Assembly: GCF_900116895.1 (NCBI RefSeq)
Contig: NZ_FPCF01000001.1
Coordinates: forward strand, 1,140,505 to 1,204,504
Reading direction: 5' to 3'
DNA length: 64,000 bases
DNA from: Pseudidiomarina donghaiensis
GTDB lineage: Bacteria > Pseudomonadota > Gammaproteobacteria > Enterobacterales > Alteromonadaceae
Shown here: positions 28,484-38,277 of the stretch, piece by piece
How the letters are laid out: the number at the start of each line of letters is the position of its first letter
Numbering within the stretch: position 1 is the stretch's first letter
Program-made: the position numbers and the translations under genes
Notes under the pieces: model-generated
The model's database searches: none
Seen by the model: only the letters and a program-made list of their open reading frames with translations
What the model was told of the DNA's origin: nothing

Positions 28484-29128
28484 ATGCATAAAGTAAATGA
28501 AGCCATTCAAGTGATTATTTGTAGCCTTGTTCTTGCTGCAGTTGCCATTTGGCTGCCGTACTATCAAGTCGAAACTGGCTCACTACTTAACCAGTACGAC
28601 TTCGCACAAGCCTTAGCTTGGCAAGAACCATGGCGCTTAGTGACCGCACATATTTTCCATTTAGATGCCCGCCACGTGCTTTACAATGCGTTGGGCCTGG
28701 TTGTGGTTTGCGTGTTCTTTGCGCGCCACTTTGACGTCAGAACTTGGCTAAACGCAATATTAGTTATCGCGACCCTGTGTTCGATATTGGTTTGGTTGGT
28801 CGGCGTGCCTGAACGCTTTGTTGGCTTATCTGGGTTAATTCACGGCTTATTGGTGATGAGCCTATTATTGGAGTGGGCAAAACAAAAATACTCATTCAAC
28901 GACTGGCTACCGCCACTGTCCATCGCATTGCTAACGCTTAAAGTCGTGCTGGAAATAGCAGGCTTATTAGACAGCCAAATTCTACTTAGCCAGGGCAATA
29001 CCTTTGGCTATGTTCATGGGGCAGGACTGGTTGCCGGGGTGGTTGCGTGGCGACTGCATCGGCGGCGATTAGCTTCGTTGGCAATTACGCCAAGCAAGTC
29101 AACCGCTACCGACAACAGTCGTGACTAA
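28484..29128 (+). CDS. rrtA: rhombosortase (rhomboid-family GlyGly-CTERM protease)
   Basis: 214 aa from ATG 28484 (MHKVNEAIQ). About six membrane helices with the rhomboid catalytic dyad: Ser in 'ERFVGLSGLIHGLLVMS' and His in 'TFGYVHGAGLVAG'. The 'WRLVTAHIFHLDARHVLYNALGL' segment is the rhombosortase version of the rhomboid HxxxN region. These enzymes cut the C-terminal GlyGly-CTERM anchor of secreted proteins, often proteases, in Shewanella and Vibrio. None of the proteins in this window carries such a tail, so substrates must be encoded elsewhere. The Shine-Dalgarno is weak. Confidence 0.85.
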   Translation: MHKVNEAIQVIICSLVLAAVAIWLPYYQVETGSLLNQYDFAQALAWQEPWRLVTAHIFHLDARHVLYNALGLVVVCVFFARHFDVRTWLNAILVIATLCSILVWLVGVPERFVGLSGLIHGLLVMSLLLEWAKQKYSFNDWLPPLSIALLTLKVVLEIAGLLDSQILLSQGNTFGYVHGAGLVAGVVAWRLHRRRLASLAITPSKSTATDNSRD

Positions 29129-29130
29129 AA

Positions 29131-29442
29131 TTACAGCACAATTCGGTCTTTGTTCAGCTCTAGCATACGCGGGCCAATACCCTTTACCTGCATGAGTTGA
29201 TTCACATCGCTAAATTGGCCTAGCTCGTCGCGCAATTTAATAATGTCTTTCGCCCGTTTAATGCCAACACCGGTGAGGGCGTAAGCTAACTGCTCGGCGT
29301 CCGCGGTATTAATGTTTATTTGGGTTTGCTGTGCGGCTGTCTGCCATGGTGCTAAGGCAGCTGCTGAAACCGGGGCTGTTGCCATCATCGGTGCCAACAT
29401 AGGAAGCATAAGAGCCGCTGAAAGAAAGGTTTTCCGTAACAT
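29131..29442 (-). CDS. ComEA-family helix-hairpin-helix protein
   Basis: 103 aa with a signal peptide (MLRKTFLSAALMLPMLAPMMATAPVSAA) and a C-terminal HhH domain: 'ININTADAEQLAYALTGVGIKRAKDIIKLRDELG' plus 'VNQLMQVKGIGPRMLELNKDRI'. This is the periplasmic DNA-binding domain of ComEA, used for DNA uptake in naturally competent bacteria; small ComEA paralogues also occur without competence. Convergent with rrtA. AGGAGTG precedes the ATG. Confidence 0.88.
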   Translation of the reverse strand: MLRKTFLSAALMLPMLAPMMATAPVSAAALAPWQTAAQQTQININTADAEQLAYALTGVGIKRAKDIIKLRDELGQFSDVNQLMQVKGIGPRMLELNKDRIVL

Positions 29443-29556
29443 ATGAATACACTCCTGATAAACCGTTAGTTCAAAACATAAAAGGTTTTGTGCTTGAAAT
29501 TGCGCACTACAGAAGTGTATTCATGCCCTGAAACAAAGGCGAATTATTATCACGGA

Positions 29557-30252
29557 TTAAGCTGTCAGAGATTCATGTATTGCGTTCAATGCCGCCACCG
29601 GGTCACTCGCTTGGGTAATCGGACGCCCAATGACCAGCACTTCAATACCAAGCGCCGCAGCTTCTGGCGGTGTCATTACACGGCGCTGATCGCCTTGTTC
29701 GGCACCCACTGGGCGAATACCAGGGGTAACACGAATAAAGCCGTCACCGCACTGCTGGGCTATCATTTGGGCTTCTTGTGCTGAACACACAACACCGTCT
29801 AAACCAGCTGCTTTGGTTAGTTGTGCTAAACGCAACACCTGCTGCTGTGGCGACACCGTAATACCAACTTCTCGCAGGTCTTCTTCGGTCATACTGGTTA
29901 ACACGGTAACGGCAATTAAATGGGGTCTGTTGGGCATGTCTGCAATGGCATCACGAGCCGCTTCGAGCATCCGTCGGCCACCACTGGCATGCACATTCAC
30001 CATCCAAACGCCTAACTCGGCCGCTGCACGTACTGCTTTGCCAGCCGTGTTTGGAATATCATGAAACTTTAAGTCCAGAAACACTTTAAAACCGCGCTCA
30101 ACCAAGGCTTTTATAAAATCTGGCCCGGCACTGGTAAACAGTTCTTTGCCAACTTTTAAACCACATTGTTGCGGTGACAACTGGTCAATCAAAGGCCACG
30201 CCGATTCGGCATCGGCATAATCTAGTGCTACAAAAATCAACGAATTAGACAT
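29557..30252 (-). CDS. pyrF: orotidine-5'-phosphate decarboxylase
   Basis: 231 aa TIM barrel (E. coli 245). The catalytic motif '[21 protein letters not shown]' (Lys-Asp-Lys network) and the phosphate-binding '[22 protein letters not shown]' are intact. It makes UMP, the last step of de novo pyrimidine synthesis. It begins directly after the lapB stop with no gap, the same arrangement as in E. coli (lapAB-pyrF). Confidence 0.96.
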   Translation of the reverse strand: MSNSLIFVALDYADAESAWPLIDQLSPQQCGLKVGKELFTSAGPDFIKALVERGFKVFLDLKFHDIPNTAGKAVRAAAELGVWMVNVHASGGRRMLEAARDAIADMPNRPHLIAVTVLTSMTEEDLREVGITVSPQQQVLRLAQLTKAAGLDGVVCSAQEAQMIAQQCGDGFIRVTPGIRPVGAEQGDQRRVMTPPEAAALGIEVLVIGRPITQASDPVAALNAIHESLTA

Positions 30253-31410
30253 CTATTCTCCATCTAGGCCTATAATTGGCTTAATTTCACCCCAAGTACG
30301 GCACGACGGACAGTGCCAATACAAAGTACTACCTGAAAATCCGCAATGACGGCAACGGTATTTTGGCCGCTGCTTCATTTGTTGCTGCACTAGGCGTTGC
30401 AGCATTTTCAAACTGTCGCGTGCGCTGCCCACATCGGCGGCACGAATATGAAAGTCCATTAACTTATGGAAGCCTTTCATGGTTGGGTTTTCCACCAACG
30501 AGTTCTGCACAAATTGCTCGGCTGCCTCGATGCCGTTTTCGCGCGCAATCATCTCTGACAACATCACTGCTGCGGTAGTTGAATGCGCACTTTTCACGCA
30601 TTGGTGCAAAAACTGAATCAAGCCACCTTGATCATCCACTTCATCAAAACAAGCTTTAATAAGCGGCAGTGCTTCACTAATAAATTCTGGGTCTTCGTCT
30701 AAAATACCCATCAGCATTTTTTGTGCTTTACGGTATAAGCCTTGGTTGTACCACATGCGGCCAAGCGCCAACGCTGCGCGCACACAATCGGGGTCATGCT
30801 GTCGCGCTTTTAGATAATACTTTTCGGTTGGTTCAGGTTCCGTTTGACGCTCAGCTAGCTCGCAGTACAACTGGGCTACTACGAGTTCGGCGGAACGATC
30901 AAAGCGCATCAGTTTTAGCGCAACCTTAATCGCTTTATCCCATTCATGGGTTGCTTCATATAACTCAAGCAAATGGCGCTGACAGGCCTCTCGGAACTGT
31001 TTATCGTTTTGTAGCGCAAGGAGCATTTCTTCGGCGCGGTCAAAAATGCCAGCAGCTAAATAATCAAGACCTAACTCGAACATGGCCTGCCGGCGTTCTT
31101 GTTCACTAATGCTCGGCCGCGAGGTTAGGTTTTGATGTATTTTTATGGCTCGGTCAAGCTCACCTCGGCGACGAAATAGCTTCCCTAGCGCCCAGTGTGT
31201 CTCTAGTGTGTCAGAGTCGACATCAAGTAATTCAATAAATAAATCAACCGCTTTGTCGGGTTGATCAGAAAGTAACAAATTAAGGCCAGTTACGTATTGG
31301 CGGGAGAATTGCTCTTGTTCTTGTCTATTTTCATTGCGAACGCTATTGCGCCCCATGAACCAACCATAGGCAGCGGCAACTGGTAATAGCAGAAACAGCA
31401 GCTCTAACAT
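30253..31410 (-). CDS. lapB: lipopolysaccharide assembly protein B
   Basis: 385 aa (E. coli LapB/YciM 389). One N-terminal membrane helix (ELLFLLLPVAAAYGWFMGRNS), then TPR repeats over most of the length, then a rubredoxin-type metal site at the C-terminus (YRCRHCGFSG and WHCPSCRTWGE). LapB works with FtsH to degrade LpxC and so sets LPS levels. Its start overlaps the lapA stop by one base. Confidence 0.95.
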   Translation of the reverse strand: MLELLFLLLPVAAAYGWFMGRNSVRNENRQEQEQFSRQYVTGLNLLLSDQPDKAVDLFIELLDVDSDTLETHWALGKLFRRRGELDRAIKIHQNLTSRPSISEQERRQAMFELGLDYLAAGIFDRAEEMLLALQNDKQFREACQRHLLELYEATHEWDKAIKVALKLMRFDRSAELVVAQLYCELAERQTEPEPTEKYYLKARQHDPDCVRAALALGRMWYNQGLYRKAQKMLMGILDEDPEFISEALPLIKACFDEVDDQGGLIQFLHQCVKSAHSTTAAVMLSEMIARENGIEAAEQFVQNSLVENPTMKGFHKLMDFHIRAADVGSARDSLKMLQRLVQQQMKQRPKYRCRHCGFSGSTLYWHCPSCRTWGEIKPIIGLDGE

Positions 31411-31670
31411 TAGGCTTGACTCTTATCGCTCACAAGTTGTTTTTTTAACTGACGGTTTTCGCGACGCAATCCAAATTGCGCAGCTAACATGCTGAATAAG
31501 CCAATAATAAAACCTAGCGCTAAAAATATGGCACCAACGGTTGCAACGCTAACTTGTTGCTTAGCTAGAATAAAATCAACCGCAATAACCTGATTATTCA
31601 GCGCCCCAAAGGCAATGGCAATAAGAAATAAAATAATCAGCGGCAGGCTAACAAATATGAATCGAATCAT
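31410..31670 (-). CDS. lapA: lipopolysaccharide assembly protein A
   Basis: 86 aa from ATG 31670, supported by AGGA six bases upstream; a start five codons earlier is less likely. Two hydrophobic helices (FVSLPLIILFLIAIAFGALN and VATVGAIFLALGFIIGLFSML) flank 'NNQVIAVDFILAKQQVS', and a basic coiled tail follows. This is the LapA/YciS layout; LapA assists LapB in LPS quality control. Coupled to lapB. Confidence 0.9.
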   Translation of the reverse strand: MIRFIFVSLPLIILFLIAIAFGALNNQVIAVDFILAKQQVSVATVGAIFLALGFIIGLFSMLAAQFGLRRENRQLKKQLVSDKSQA

Positions 31671-31690
31671 GATCTTTCCTGTCATGCGCT

Positions 31691-31725
31691 AAAAAAAAAC
31701 GGCATGCTTAATATAGCATGCCGTT
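31691..31725 (-). terminator. intrinsic terminator after ihfB
   Basis: On the minus strand an 11-bp stem (AACGGCATGCT with its complement, 6-base loop) runs into nine Ts. It separates rpsA-ihfB from lapAB-pyrF, although only ~20 bases lie between it and the lapA start. The lapA transcript must therefore start here or come from readthrough. Confidence 0.9.
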
Positions 31726-31746
31726 CTTATTAACTCGACGTTAAAA

Positions 31747-32031
31747 TTATCCGATATTGTCGACCCGCTCTCGCAGTTCTTTACCGGGCTTAAAGTGCGG
31801 AACGTGTTTTGCGTCCAACTGCACCTTTTCGCCCGTTTTCGGATTACGCCCCTCGCGTGGGGCCCGATAATGCAGGGAAAAACTACCAAAGCCACGAATC
31901 TCAATTCGTCCACCAGAGGCCATTTGCTGGGCCATCTGTTCGATAAGTTCTTTCACCGCATCTTCAACCTGACGCGGAGACAGCTCTGGGTACAACTTCG
32001 TCAACTGGGTAATCAGTTCCGATTTTGTCAT
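31747..32031 (-). CDS. ihfB: integration host factor beta subunit
   Basis: 94 aa from ATG 32031 ([10 protein letters not shown], identical in style to E. coli IhfB) with AGGAGAAAG upstream. The HU/IHF fold ends with the DNA-bending beta arm, '[21 protein letters not shown]', which carries the conserved Pro. With IhfA it bends DNA sharply for replication, recombination and transcription. It follows rpsA, as in E. coli, and is closed by the terminator at 31691-31725. Confidence 0.97.
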   Translation of the reverse strand: MTKSELITQLTKLYPELSPRQVEDAVKELIEQMAQQMASGGRIEIRGFGSFSLHYRAPREGRNPKTGEKVQLDAKHVPHFKPGKELRERVDNIG

Positions 32032-32084
32032 CACTTTCTCCTCTAACAATGCGTCAATGCTTTCGGGCCTACGCTAAGAAGCTT

Positions 32085-33761
32085 TTAGTCGTCGCTTTTA
32101 GCTGCTTTGAAAGCTTCAGCCATTGCGTTCGTGAAGTCGCCTTCGTCTTGCTGCTTGTTCACTGAGTCAATCGCTTCTTTCTCTTCAACTTCGTCTTTCG
32201 CACGGATAGACAAGCTTAAGGTACGGTTCTTACGATCCACGCCCATGAAGCGCGCTTCAATTTCGTCACCAACGCTTAATTCAGTGGTCGCATCTTCAAT
32301 GCGGTCACGTGAAATGTCAGCAACGCGAACGTAACCTTCAACGCTGTCAGCCAGCTCAACTTTGGCACCTTTGGCATCAACTTCGATGACCTTACCTTTA
32401 ACAATAGCACCTTTTTTGTTGGCCGCTAGGTAATTGTTGAACGGATCTTCTTCTAATTGCTTGATACCTAGAGAGATACGCTCACGCTCTGCGTCAACTT
32501 GTAATACCACTGCTGTCACTTCTTCGCCTTTCTTGAAGTCGCGTACCGCTTCTTCGCCAACTGCGTTCCAGCTGATGTCTGAAAGGTGAACCAAGCCGTC
32601 GATACCGCCGTCTAAGCCGATAAAGATACCGAAGTCAGTGATTGACTTGATCTTACCTGACACTTTGTCGCCCTTGTTGAAGTTCTTCGCGAACTCTTCC
32701 CACGGGTTAGCTTTACACTGTTTCAGGCCAAGTGAAATACGACGACGTTCTTCGTCAATTTCAAGAACCATAACTTCAACCACGTCATCCAAGTTAACAA
32801 CTTTAGATGGGTGTACGTTTTTGTTGGTCCAATCCATTTCAGAAACGTGTACCAAACCTTCAACGCCTTCTTCGATTTCAACGAAGCAGCCGTAGTCAGT
32901 TAAGTTGGTTACACGACCAGTCAAACGGTGGCCTTCTGGGTAACGCGCAGCAATATCAGCCCATGGATCAGCGCCCAATTGCTTCAAGCCAAGCGATACG
33001 CGAGTACGCTCACGGTCAAACTTCAATACTTTCACGTTGATTTCGTCACCAACGTTAACCACTTCGCTTGGGTGCTTAACGCGTTTCCAAGCCATGTCGG
33101 TGATGTGCAACAAGCCATCAACGCCGCCTAAGTCTACGAATGCGCCGTAGTCAGTCAGGTTCTTAACGATACCCTTAACTTCTTGGCCTTCTTGTAGGTT
33201 CTCAAGCAACTCGTCGCGCTCTGCACTGTTCTCAGTTTCAATCACTGCACGACGTGAAACAACAACGTTGTTGCGCTTCTGGTCAAGCTTGATAACTTTG
33301 AACTCTAATTCTTTGTTTTCTAGGTGCGTTGTTTCACGAACTGGACGAACGTCAACCAATGAACCTGGTAAGAACGCACGTACGCCACCTAAATCAACTG
33401 TGAAGCCGCCTTTCACTTTACCGCTAATTAAACCGGTAACAGTTTCTTGGTCTTCGTAAGCTTTCTCAAGCTGCAACCAAGCTTCGTAGCGCTTCGCTTT
33501 CTCGCGAGACAGGATGGTTTCACCAAAGCCGTCTTCTACTGCATCCAATGCAACGTCAACTTCGTCGCCCACTTGAACTTCAACAACGCCTTCAGCGTTA
33601 CGGAATTGTTCAACAGGGATAGCACTTTCAGATTTCAAACCAGCGTCAACAAGAACAACGTCACGGTTGATAGCTACGATGGTGCCTTTAACGATAGAAC
33701 CTGGGCGAGTTTCGACCTCTTTGAGGCTTTCTTCAAACAGTTGTGCAAAATTTTCTGACAT
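32085..33761 (-). CDS. rpsA: 30S ribosomal protein S1
   Basis: 558 aa (E. coli 557). Six S1 (OB-fold) repeats are visible, each with a 'G.V....FG.FV.L.....GL.H' pattern, starting after '[17 protein letters not shown]'. S1 helps the ribosome bind and unfold mRNA. Codon choice is strongly biased as expected for a very highly expressed gene. No Shine-Dalgarno is seen before the ATG, as in E. coli, where S1 represses its own translation. Confidence 0.98.
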   Translation of the reverse strand: MSENFAQLFEESLKEVETRPGSIVKGTIVAINRDVVLVDAGLKSESAIPVEQFRNAEGVVEVQVGDEVDVALDAVEDGFGETILSREKAKRYEAWLQLEKAYEDQETVTGLISGKVKGGFTVDLGGVRAFLPGSLVDVRPVRETTHLENKELEFKVIKLDQKRNNVVVSRRAVIETENSAERDELLENLQEGQEVKGIVKNLTDYGAFVDLGGVDGLLHITDMAWKRVKHPSEVVNVGDEINVKVLKFDRERTRVSLGLKQLGADPWADIAARYPEGHRLTGRVTNLTDYGCFVEIEEGVEGLVHVSEMDWTNKNVHPSKVVNLDDVVEVMVLEIDEERRRISLGLKQCKANPWEEFAKNFNKGDKVSGKIKSITDFGIFIGLDGGIDGLVHLSDISWNAVGEEAVRDFKKGEEVTAVVLQVDAERERISLGIKQLEEDPFNNYLAANKKGAIVKGKVIEVDAKGAKVELADSVEGYVRVADISRDRIEDATTELSVGDEIEARFMGVDRKNRTLSLSIRAKDEVEEKEAIDSVNKQQDEGDFTNAMAEAFKAAKSDD

Positions 33762-33868
33762 ATGTGTTAACTACTTTTAGTTAAGTACGTCCACCAAGCA
33801 ATCCCGAATGGCGGGGTTATTAAAATTGATCTGATGGCTGTCCTTGCTACAGACCCCTAAGCGAGCAG
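33762..33868 (-). promoter_or_regulatory. rpsA leader without a Shine-Dalgarno sequence
   Basis: The 107 bases between cmk and rpsA hold small hairpin-forming stretches (CCCG-N5-CGGG; AACTAAAAGTAGTT) and an A/T-rich run into AACACATATG. No AGGA-like element lies within 15 bases of the ATG. E. coli rpsA has the same property: a folded leader is recognised by S1 itself. Autoregulation here is inferred. Confidence 0.45.
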
Positions 33869-34576
33869 CTATTCGACGCTGCTAGTCTCAGATTTGGAGA
33901 GCTTGCCATGAGCAAACTCCAGAATTTGATCAACCACTTCGGTAATAGTCAAATTCGTTGAATCGATAAATAGCGAACCCTCGGCAGCACACAGTGGCGC
34001 AACCGAGCGGTTGGTGTCCCGTTCATCGCGTTCGCGAATCTCGGTGATTAATTGGTCAATTTTAGCATCAATTCCTTTTTCCCGCAATTGCTCAAAGCGA
34101 CGACGGGCGCGCTCTTCAGGGCTTGCGGTTAAAAAGACTTTTGCTGCCGCGTCGGTAAACACCACGGTACCCATATCACGGCCGTCTGCAACCAAGCCAG
34201 GTAGGTCTTTAAAGGCTCGCTGGCGGCGCAATAAGGCTTCACGAACACGCGGCAATGCAGCGACCTTAGACGCCATATTCGCCACTTCTTGGGTGCGAAT
34301 CGTCATGGTGACATCTTCGCCTTCCAAAATAATATGGGTTAGCTCTGGGTCTTCCTCAACGTCAAACTTAACGTCAAGAGCGCCGGCTAGTGCCACTAAG
34401 CTTTCTTCATCGTCTGCCGCGAAGCCATGGTGAATGGCAGCTAAGGCTAACACACGATAAATAGCACCACTGTCAAGCAAGTGCCAACCGAGTTTGTCCG
34501 CTAAAATACGGCTTACGGTGCCTTTGCCTGAGCCGCTTGGGCCATCAATAGTGATTACGGGTGTGTTTTTGCTCAT
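33869..34576 (-). CDS. cmk: cytidylate kinase
   Basis: 235 aa from ATG 34576, with GAGGAT five bases upstream; the GTG five codons earlier is not needed. P-loop '[18 protein letters not shown]' near residue 10, the CMP-binding '[14 protein letters not shown]' and the LID '[16 protein letters not shown]' are present. It phosphorylates CMP and dCMP. The order cmk-rpsA-ihfB is as in E. coli. Confidence 0.96.
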   Translation of the reverse strand: MSKNTPVITIDGPSGSGKGTVSRILADKLGWHLLDSGAIYRVLALAAIHHGFAADDEESLVALAGALDVKFDVEEDPELTHIILEGEDVTMTIRTQEVANMASKVAALPRVREALLRRQRAFKDLPGLVADGRDMGTVVFTDAAAKVFLTASPEERARRRFEQLREKGIDAKIDQLITEIRERDERDTNRSVAPLCAAEGSLFIDSTNLTITEVVDQILEFAHGKLSKSETSSVE

Positions 34577-34606
34577 GCTATCCTCTACCAAAATAAAAGC
34601 GCCGCA

Positions 34607-34612
34607 ATTATA
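34607..34612 (-). promoter_or_regulatory. possible -10 element for cmk-rpsA
   Basis: A perfect TATAAT on the minus strand, 31 bases before the cmk start, in the 87-bp gap after aroA. No convincing -35 hexamer lies 16-18 bp upstream, so this is a tentative promoter. Confidence 0.35.
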
Positions 34613-34663
34613 CGGATCTGGCAGAAAATTGCACCCTATATTGCTGATCGTTCCATGATCTGT

Positions 34664-35965
34664 TTATGAATTTTGCGTGATATTACAAAACTCAGAAAAG
34701 AAATTCGGGTAGGTTTTGCTGCTGCATTCGGGGTTTAAAATGGTCACGCCCACATCGCTAAAGCCCAGTAATGCGAAGCTCATCGCCATGCGATGATCAT
34801 TGTATGTCGCTATTTGTGCGTGGGTAAGTTGTTCTGGTGGCGTAACCGAAATAGCGTCTTCTGTTTCAACCACATGCGCCCCAACCTTGCGCAGCTCAGC
34901 TGCCATTGCGGTTAACCGATCGGTTTCTTTAATCCGCCAATTGGCGATGTTTCGAATGTGGGTTGTGCCTTTCGCAAAGAGCGCTAAGGTTGCAAAGGTC
35001 ATGGCAGCATCAGGAATTGCATTCAAATCGGCATCAAGCGCCTTTAATGGCCCTTTACTGACGGTAATCGCATGCTTATCAACGCGAACCTGCGCGCCCA
35101 TTTGCGCCAAGTAGTCGGCAAACTGCACGTCACCTTGAATACTCTCACTGCCAACACCGTGTATGGTGAGTGGGCCATCAGCAATAGCCGCTGCGGCCAT
35201 CCAATATGAGGCTGCGCTAGCATCCCCTTCTAACCAGTATTCACCTGGGCTGCGATAGCTTTGGTTGCCGGGAATCATAAACTCTTGGCGGCAAATACGG
35301 TGTATTTCAATGCCAAAACGCTGCAACATAGACAAGGTTAGCTCAATATATGGCCAGCTCACCACTTGTCCGGTTAGCTGCAACACACTATCGCCCGGTA
35401 ACAGCGGCAACGCCATGAGTAACGCCGAAACATACTGGCTTGAGGCACTTCCATCAATGCTTATCATGCCATGCGCCATACCCGAACCAATATCAACGGG
35501 CGGAAAACCTTCATGCTGCAAACAAGTTAGTTCGGCACCAGCCTGGCGCAGGGTATCAATCAGCGCGCCGGCTGGTCGTTCTTGCATACGCGCGTCACCC
35601 GTTAATACGCACTGAGGGTGGTCGGTTCGCTGCGCAAAGGTGGCCGCAAGCACGGCAATAAGTGGCCGCATGGCCGTTCCGGCATTACCTAAATCAAGCG
35701 CTTGCGGAATGGTTGGCCACTGCCCACCACAACCGGTAACGGTTATGGTAGTTGTGTGCCCATCGGCAACTTCAACCTGAACACCAAGGGCAACTAAGGC
35801 TTCAAGCATGCGCTCGGTATCGTCGCTGCGTAACACATTGGTCAGTTGAGTTTGTTGCCCTGGTTGGCACAACGCAGCCATGAGTAGAGCACGGTTAGCG
35901 ATACTCTTTGAGCCCGGTAAGGTTACTTCACCGCGGCAGCTGCGTAGGCCTTGTAAGGTGATCAT
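34664..35965 (-). CDS. aroA: 3-phosphoshikimate 1-carboxyvinyltransferase (EPSP synthase)
   Basis: 433 aa (E. coli 427). Family motifs: 'LPGSKSIANRALLMAAL', 'LDLGNAGTAMRPLIAVLA' (PEP site), 'IKETDRLTAMAAELRKVGA' and 'TYNDHRMAMSFALLG'. It makes EPSP in the shikimate pathway. The Gly in 'GNAGTAMRPL' is the class I, glyphosate-sensitive form. Its start overlaps the hisC stop (ATGA), implying coupled translation in the serC-hisC-aroA operon. Confidence 0.97.
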   Translation of the reverse strand: MITLQGLRSCRGEVTLPGSKSIANRALLMAALCQPGQQTQLTNVLRSDDTERMLEALVALGVQVEVADGHTTTITVTGCGGQWPTIPQALDLGNAGTAMRPLIAVLAATFAQRTDHPQCVLTGDARMQERPAGALIDTLRQAGAELTCLQHEGFPPVDIGSGMAHGMISIDGSASSQYVSALLMALPLLPGDSVLQLTGQVVSWPYIELTLSMLQRFGIEIHRICRQEFMIPGNQSYRSPGEYWLEGDASAASYWMAAAAIADGPLTIHGVGSESIQGDVQFADYLAQMGAQVRVDKHAITVSKGPLKALDADLNAIPDAAMTFATLALFAKGTTHIRNIANWRIKETDRLTAMAAELRKVGAHVVETEDAISVTPPEQLTHAQIATYNDHRMAMSFALLGFSDVGVTILNPECSSKTYPNFFSEFCNITQNS

Positions 35966-37065
35966 TTCAGTAGGTTAGCCATTGCATCAATAAATGCTTG
36001 GTTTTCGGCTGGCAAACCAATACTCACCCGCAAGTGATTAGGCAACTGATAGCCGGCAACAGGACGAACAATAACGCCTGCACGCAATAGTTGCTGATAT
36101 ATTTCCGCCGCTTCAGAGCCCACTTCAATGGTTAAAAAATTGCCGTGTGACGGAATGTAGTTTAAGCCACTTTGTTCACAAAACTGCACCAACTGCGCCA
36201 TGCCGTCTGCATTCACGCGAATCGATTCAGCAAGGTACTCTTGGTCATCTAATACCACCTCGGCCGCGCGTAAACTCAAGCTGTTCATGTTAAACGGCTG
36301 ACGCACACGGTTCATTAAATCGGCAATATCTGGGTGGGTAATGACATAGCCCGCACGTAAACCGGCTAAACCATAAGCTTTCGAAAAAGTACGGCTTACA
36401 ATTAAATTCGGGTACTGCGCAATCCATTCCACCGACGGCGCGCGTTCAGCTTCGCTCACATATTCATAGTAGGCTTCATCTAGCACCACCAACACATTCT
36501 GCGGCACCTGCGCAATAAACTCAGCCAGCTCTTCTTTGGTTAAGAACGTACCGGTTGGGTTATTCGGGTTAGCAATAAAAATCATCCGTGTTTTCGGCGT
36601 AATAGCCGCTAACATAGCGGGTAAATCGTGGCCGTAATTCTTTGCTGGCACCGCGACCCCTTTCGCACCAATGGCTTGAGTTACCAGTGGGTAAACAACA
36701 AACGCATGCTGAGCAAAGATAACTTCATGAGTTTCATTAACGAAGGTACGTGCCAATAGCTCTAAAACGTCGTTAGAGCCATTACCTAAGGTGATTTGAT
36801 TGGTGTGAACGCCAAACTTTTCCGCCAACTTGGTTTTCAAATAAAACCCATTGGCATCTGGATAGCGAGCGAGTCCACTCAGTGCATCTTGCAACGCACC
36901 TTTTACCTTAGCACTTAAACCAAGAGGATTTTCATTTGACGCTAATTTCACAATATTTTTAATACCCAGTTCACGTTCAACTTCTTCAATTGGCTTTCCC
37001 GCCTGATACGGGCTTAACGTTCGAATTCCTGGGTTCGCAAGTGCTTTCGCATTAAATTCAGTCAT
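35962..37065 (-). CDS. hisC: histidinol-phosphate / aromatic aminotransferase (HisC family)
   Basis: 367 aa PLP enzyme of fold type I. 'LASNENPLGLS', 'NPNNPTGTFLT', 'LDEAYYEY' and the PLP-lysine motif 'SRTFSKAYGLAGLRAGY' are clear. HisC converts imidazole-acetol phosphate to histidinol phosphate. A copy between serC and aroA, away from a his operon, often acts on aromatic keto acids (phenylalanine/tyrosine end of the pathway); that is inferred from position. Its ribosome-binding site directly abuts a repeat element in the serC-hisC gap. Confidence 0.9.
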   Translation of the reverse strand: MTEFNAKALANPGIRTLSPYQAGKPIEEVERELGIKNIVKLASNENPLGLSAKVKGALQDALSGLARYPDANGFYLKTKLAEKFGVHTNQITLGNGSNDVLELLARTFVNETHEVIFAQHAFVVYPLVTQAIGAKGVAVPAKNYGHDLPAMLAAITPKTRMIFIANPNNPTGTFLTKEELAEFIAQVPQNVLVVLDEAYYEYVSEAERAPSVEWIAQYPNLIVSRTFSKAYGLAGLRAGYVITHPDIADLMNRVRQPFNMNSLSLRAAEVVLDDQEYLAESIRVNADGMAQLVQFCEQSGLNYIPSHGNFLTIEVGSEAAEIYQQLLRAGVIVRPVAGYQLPNHLRVSIGLPAENQAFIDAMANLLK

Positions 37066-37075
37066 TAATAACTCT

Positions 37076-37181
37076 CGTTGTTCGTTGTTCGTACACTTCG
37101 TTGTTCGTCCGCTTCGCTATTCGAACAGTGCGAAGCACGGACGAACAGAGAACATCGTGAACGGACGAATAACGAATAACG
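37076..37181. repeat. long imperfect inverted repeat of the CGAACAACG family between serC and hisC
   Basis: The left side is built of TTCGTTGTTCGT-like units and the right side of their complements (ACGGACGAATAACGAATAACG-like). The core pairs TGTTCGTCCG-CTTCGC (37102-37116) with GCGAAGCACGGACGAACA (37130-37147), two bases unpaired. The whole gap could fold into one long hairpin in the serC-hisC transcript. The same units recur at 52.3-52.6 kb. Confidence 0.8.
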
Positions 37182-37190
37182 TCTTTTATT

Positions 37191-38273
37191 TTAGGCTTTG
37201 CGCTCGAATTCGCGCATAAAATCCACTAACGCCTCAACCCCAGCCAACGGCATCGCATTATAAATACTCGCACGCATGCCGCCCACAAAGCGGTGCCCTT
37301 TCAAACCAATTAAACCGGCTTGTGCAGCCTGTTTCAAAAAGTCACCGTCAAGACGTTCATCAGCAAGCAGGAATGGTACGTTCATTCGCGAGCGATAGTT
37401 AGGGTGCACCGGGTTACGGTAGAAGTCTGAACTGTCAATAAAATCGTACAGTTTCGCTGCTTTGGCGCGATTCACCTCACCCATAGCAGCCACCCCGCCT
37501 TGGCGTTTTAACCACTGAAACACTAACGCTGATAAATACCAAGCGAAGGTATTCGGGGTGTTGTACATAGAGCGTTCTTTGGCTTGTACGGTGTAATCCA
37601 TAATGGTTGACGTGTTGCCTTGCGCATGCCCAAGCAAATCTTCGCGTACAATGGTAATGGCAAAGCCTGAAGGCCCAATGTTTTTCTGCGCGCCGGCGTA
37701 AATAATGCCAAAGCGGCTCACATCAAGCGGTTCAGAAAGTATATTCGACGACATGTCGGCCACAATAGGCGCCTGCACATCTGGAATGTCATGCAGTGCA
37801 ATACCATCAACGGTTTCATTGGGGCAATAATGAAAATACGCGGCATTGTCAGATAGCTGCCAGCGTTCGCGCGGGGCTAATGCTTTGCCCTGCTCGGTTT
37901 GCTCCGCGGCACCCACCACGTTCACATGCTGCACGTATTTTTGCGCTTCACGAATGGCAAACTCCGACCAAATGCCGCAGTTTAAATAGTCCACAGTCGC
38001 GTTAGGGCCAGCGATATTTTGTGGCACCGCACTAAACTGTCCCCGACCTCCACCGTGCATAAACAGCACTTGATAGTTGTCGGGAATAGCCATTAACTCA
38101 CGTAGGTCCTGCTCGGCCTGCTCAGCAAGGCGAATAAAAGCGGGATCACGATGGCTAATTTCCATCACCGAAATACCCAGATTATTCCAGTTCAGGAATT
38201 CCTCTTGGGCTTGCTTCATCACCTCTGCCGGCAGCATTGCCGGCCCCGCAGAAAAGTTAAACGGGGCGCTCAT
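37191..38273 (-). CDS. serC: phosphoserine aminotransferase
   Basis: 360 aa (E. coli 362). Class V PLP aminotransferase starting '[19 protein letters not shown]' with '[15 protein letters not shown]' and the PLP-lysine motif '[18 protein letters not shown]'. It makes phosphoserine and, for PLP synthesis, phosphohydroxythreonine. It starts 4 bp after the gyrA stop, and its Shine-Dalgarno (GAGGAA) runs into the gyrA stop codon, so it probably shares the gyrA transcript. Confidence 0.97.
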   Translation of the reverse strand: MSAPFNFSAGPAMLPAEVMKQAQEEFLNWNNLGISVMEISHRDPAFIRLAEQAEQDLRELMAIPDNYQVLFMHGGGRGQFSAVPQNIAGPNATVDYLNCGIWSEFAIREAQKYVQHVNVVGAAEQTEQGKALAPRERWQLSDNAAYFHYCPNETVDGIALHDIPDVQAPIVADMSSNILSEPLDVSRFGIIYAGAQKNIGPSGFAITIVREDLLGHAQGNTSTIMDYTVQAKERSMYNTPNTFAWYLSALVFQWLKRQGGVAAMGEVNRAKAAKLYDFIDSSDFYRNPVHPNYRSRMNVPFLLADERLDGDFLKQAAQAGLIGLKGHRFVGGMRASIYNAMPLAGVEALVDFMREFERKA

Positions 38274-38277
38274 GCAA

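Noticed and set aside
37076..37181. Intrinsic terminator between serC and hisC
   Set aside because: The hairpin has no T-run at its end and the units match the dispersed repeat family.
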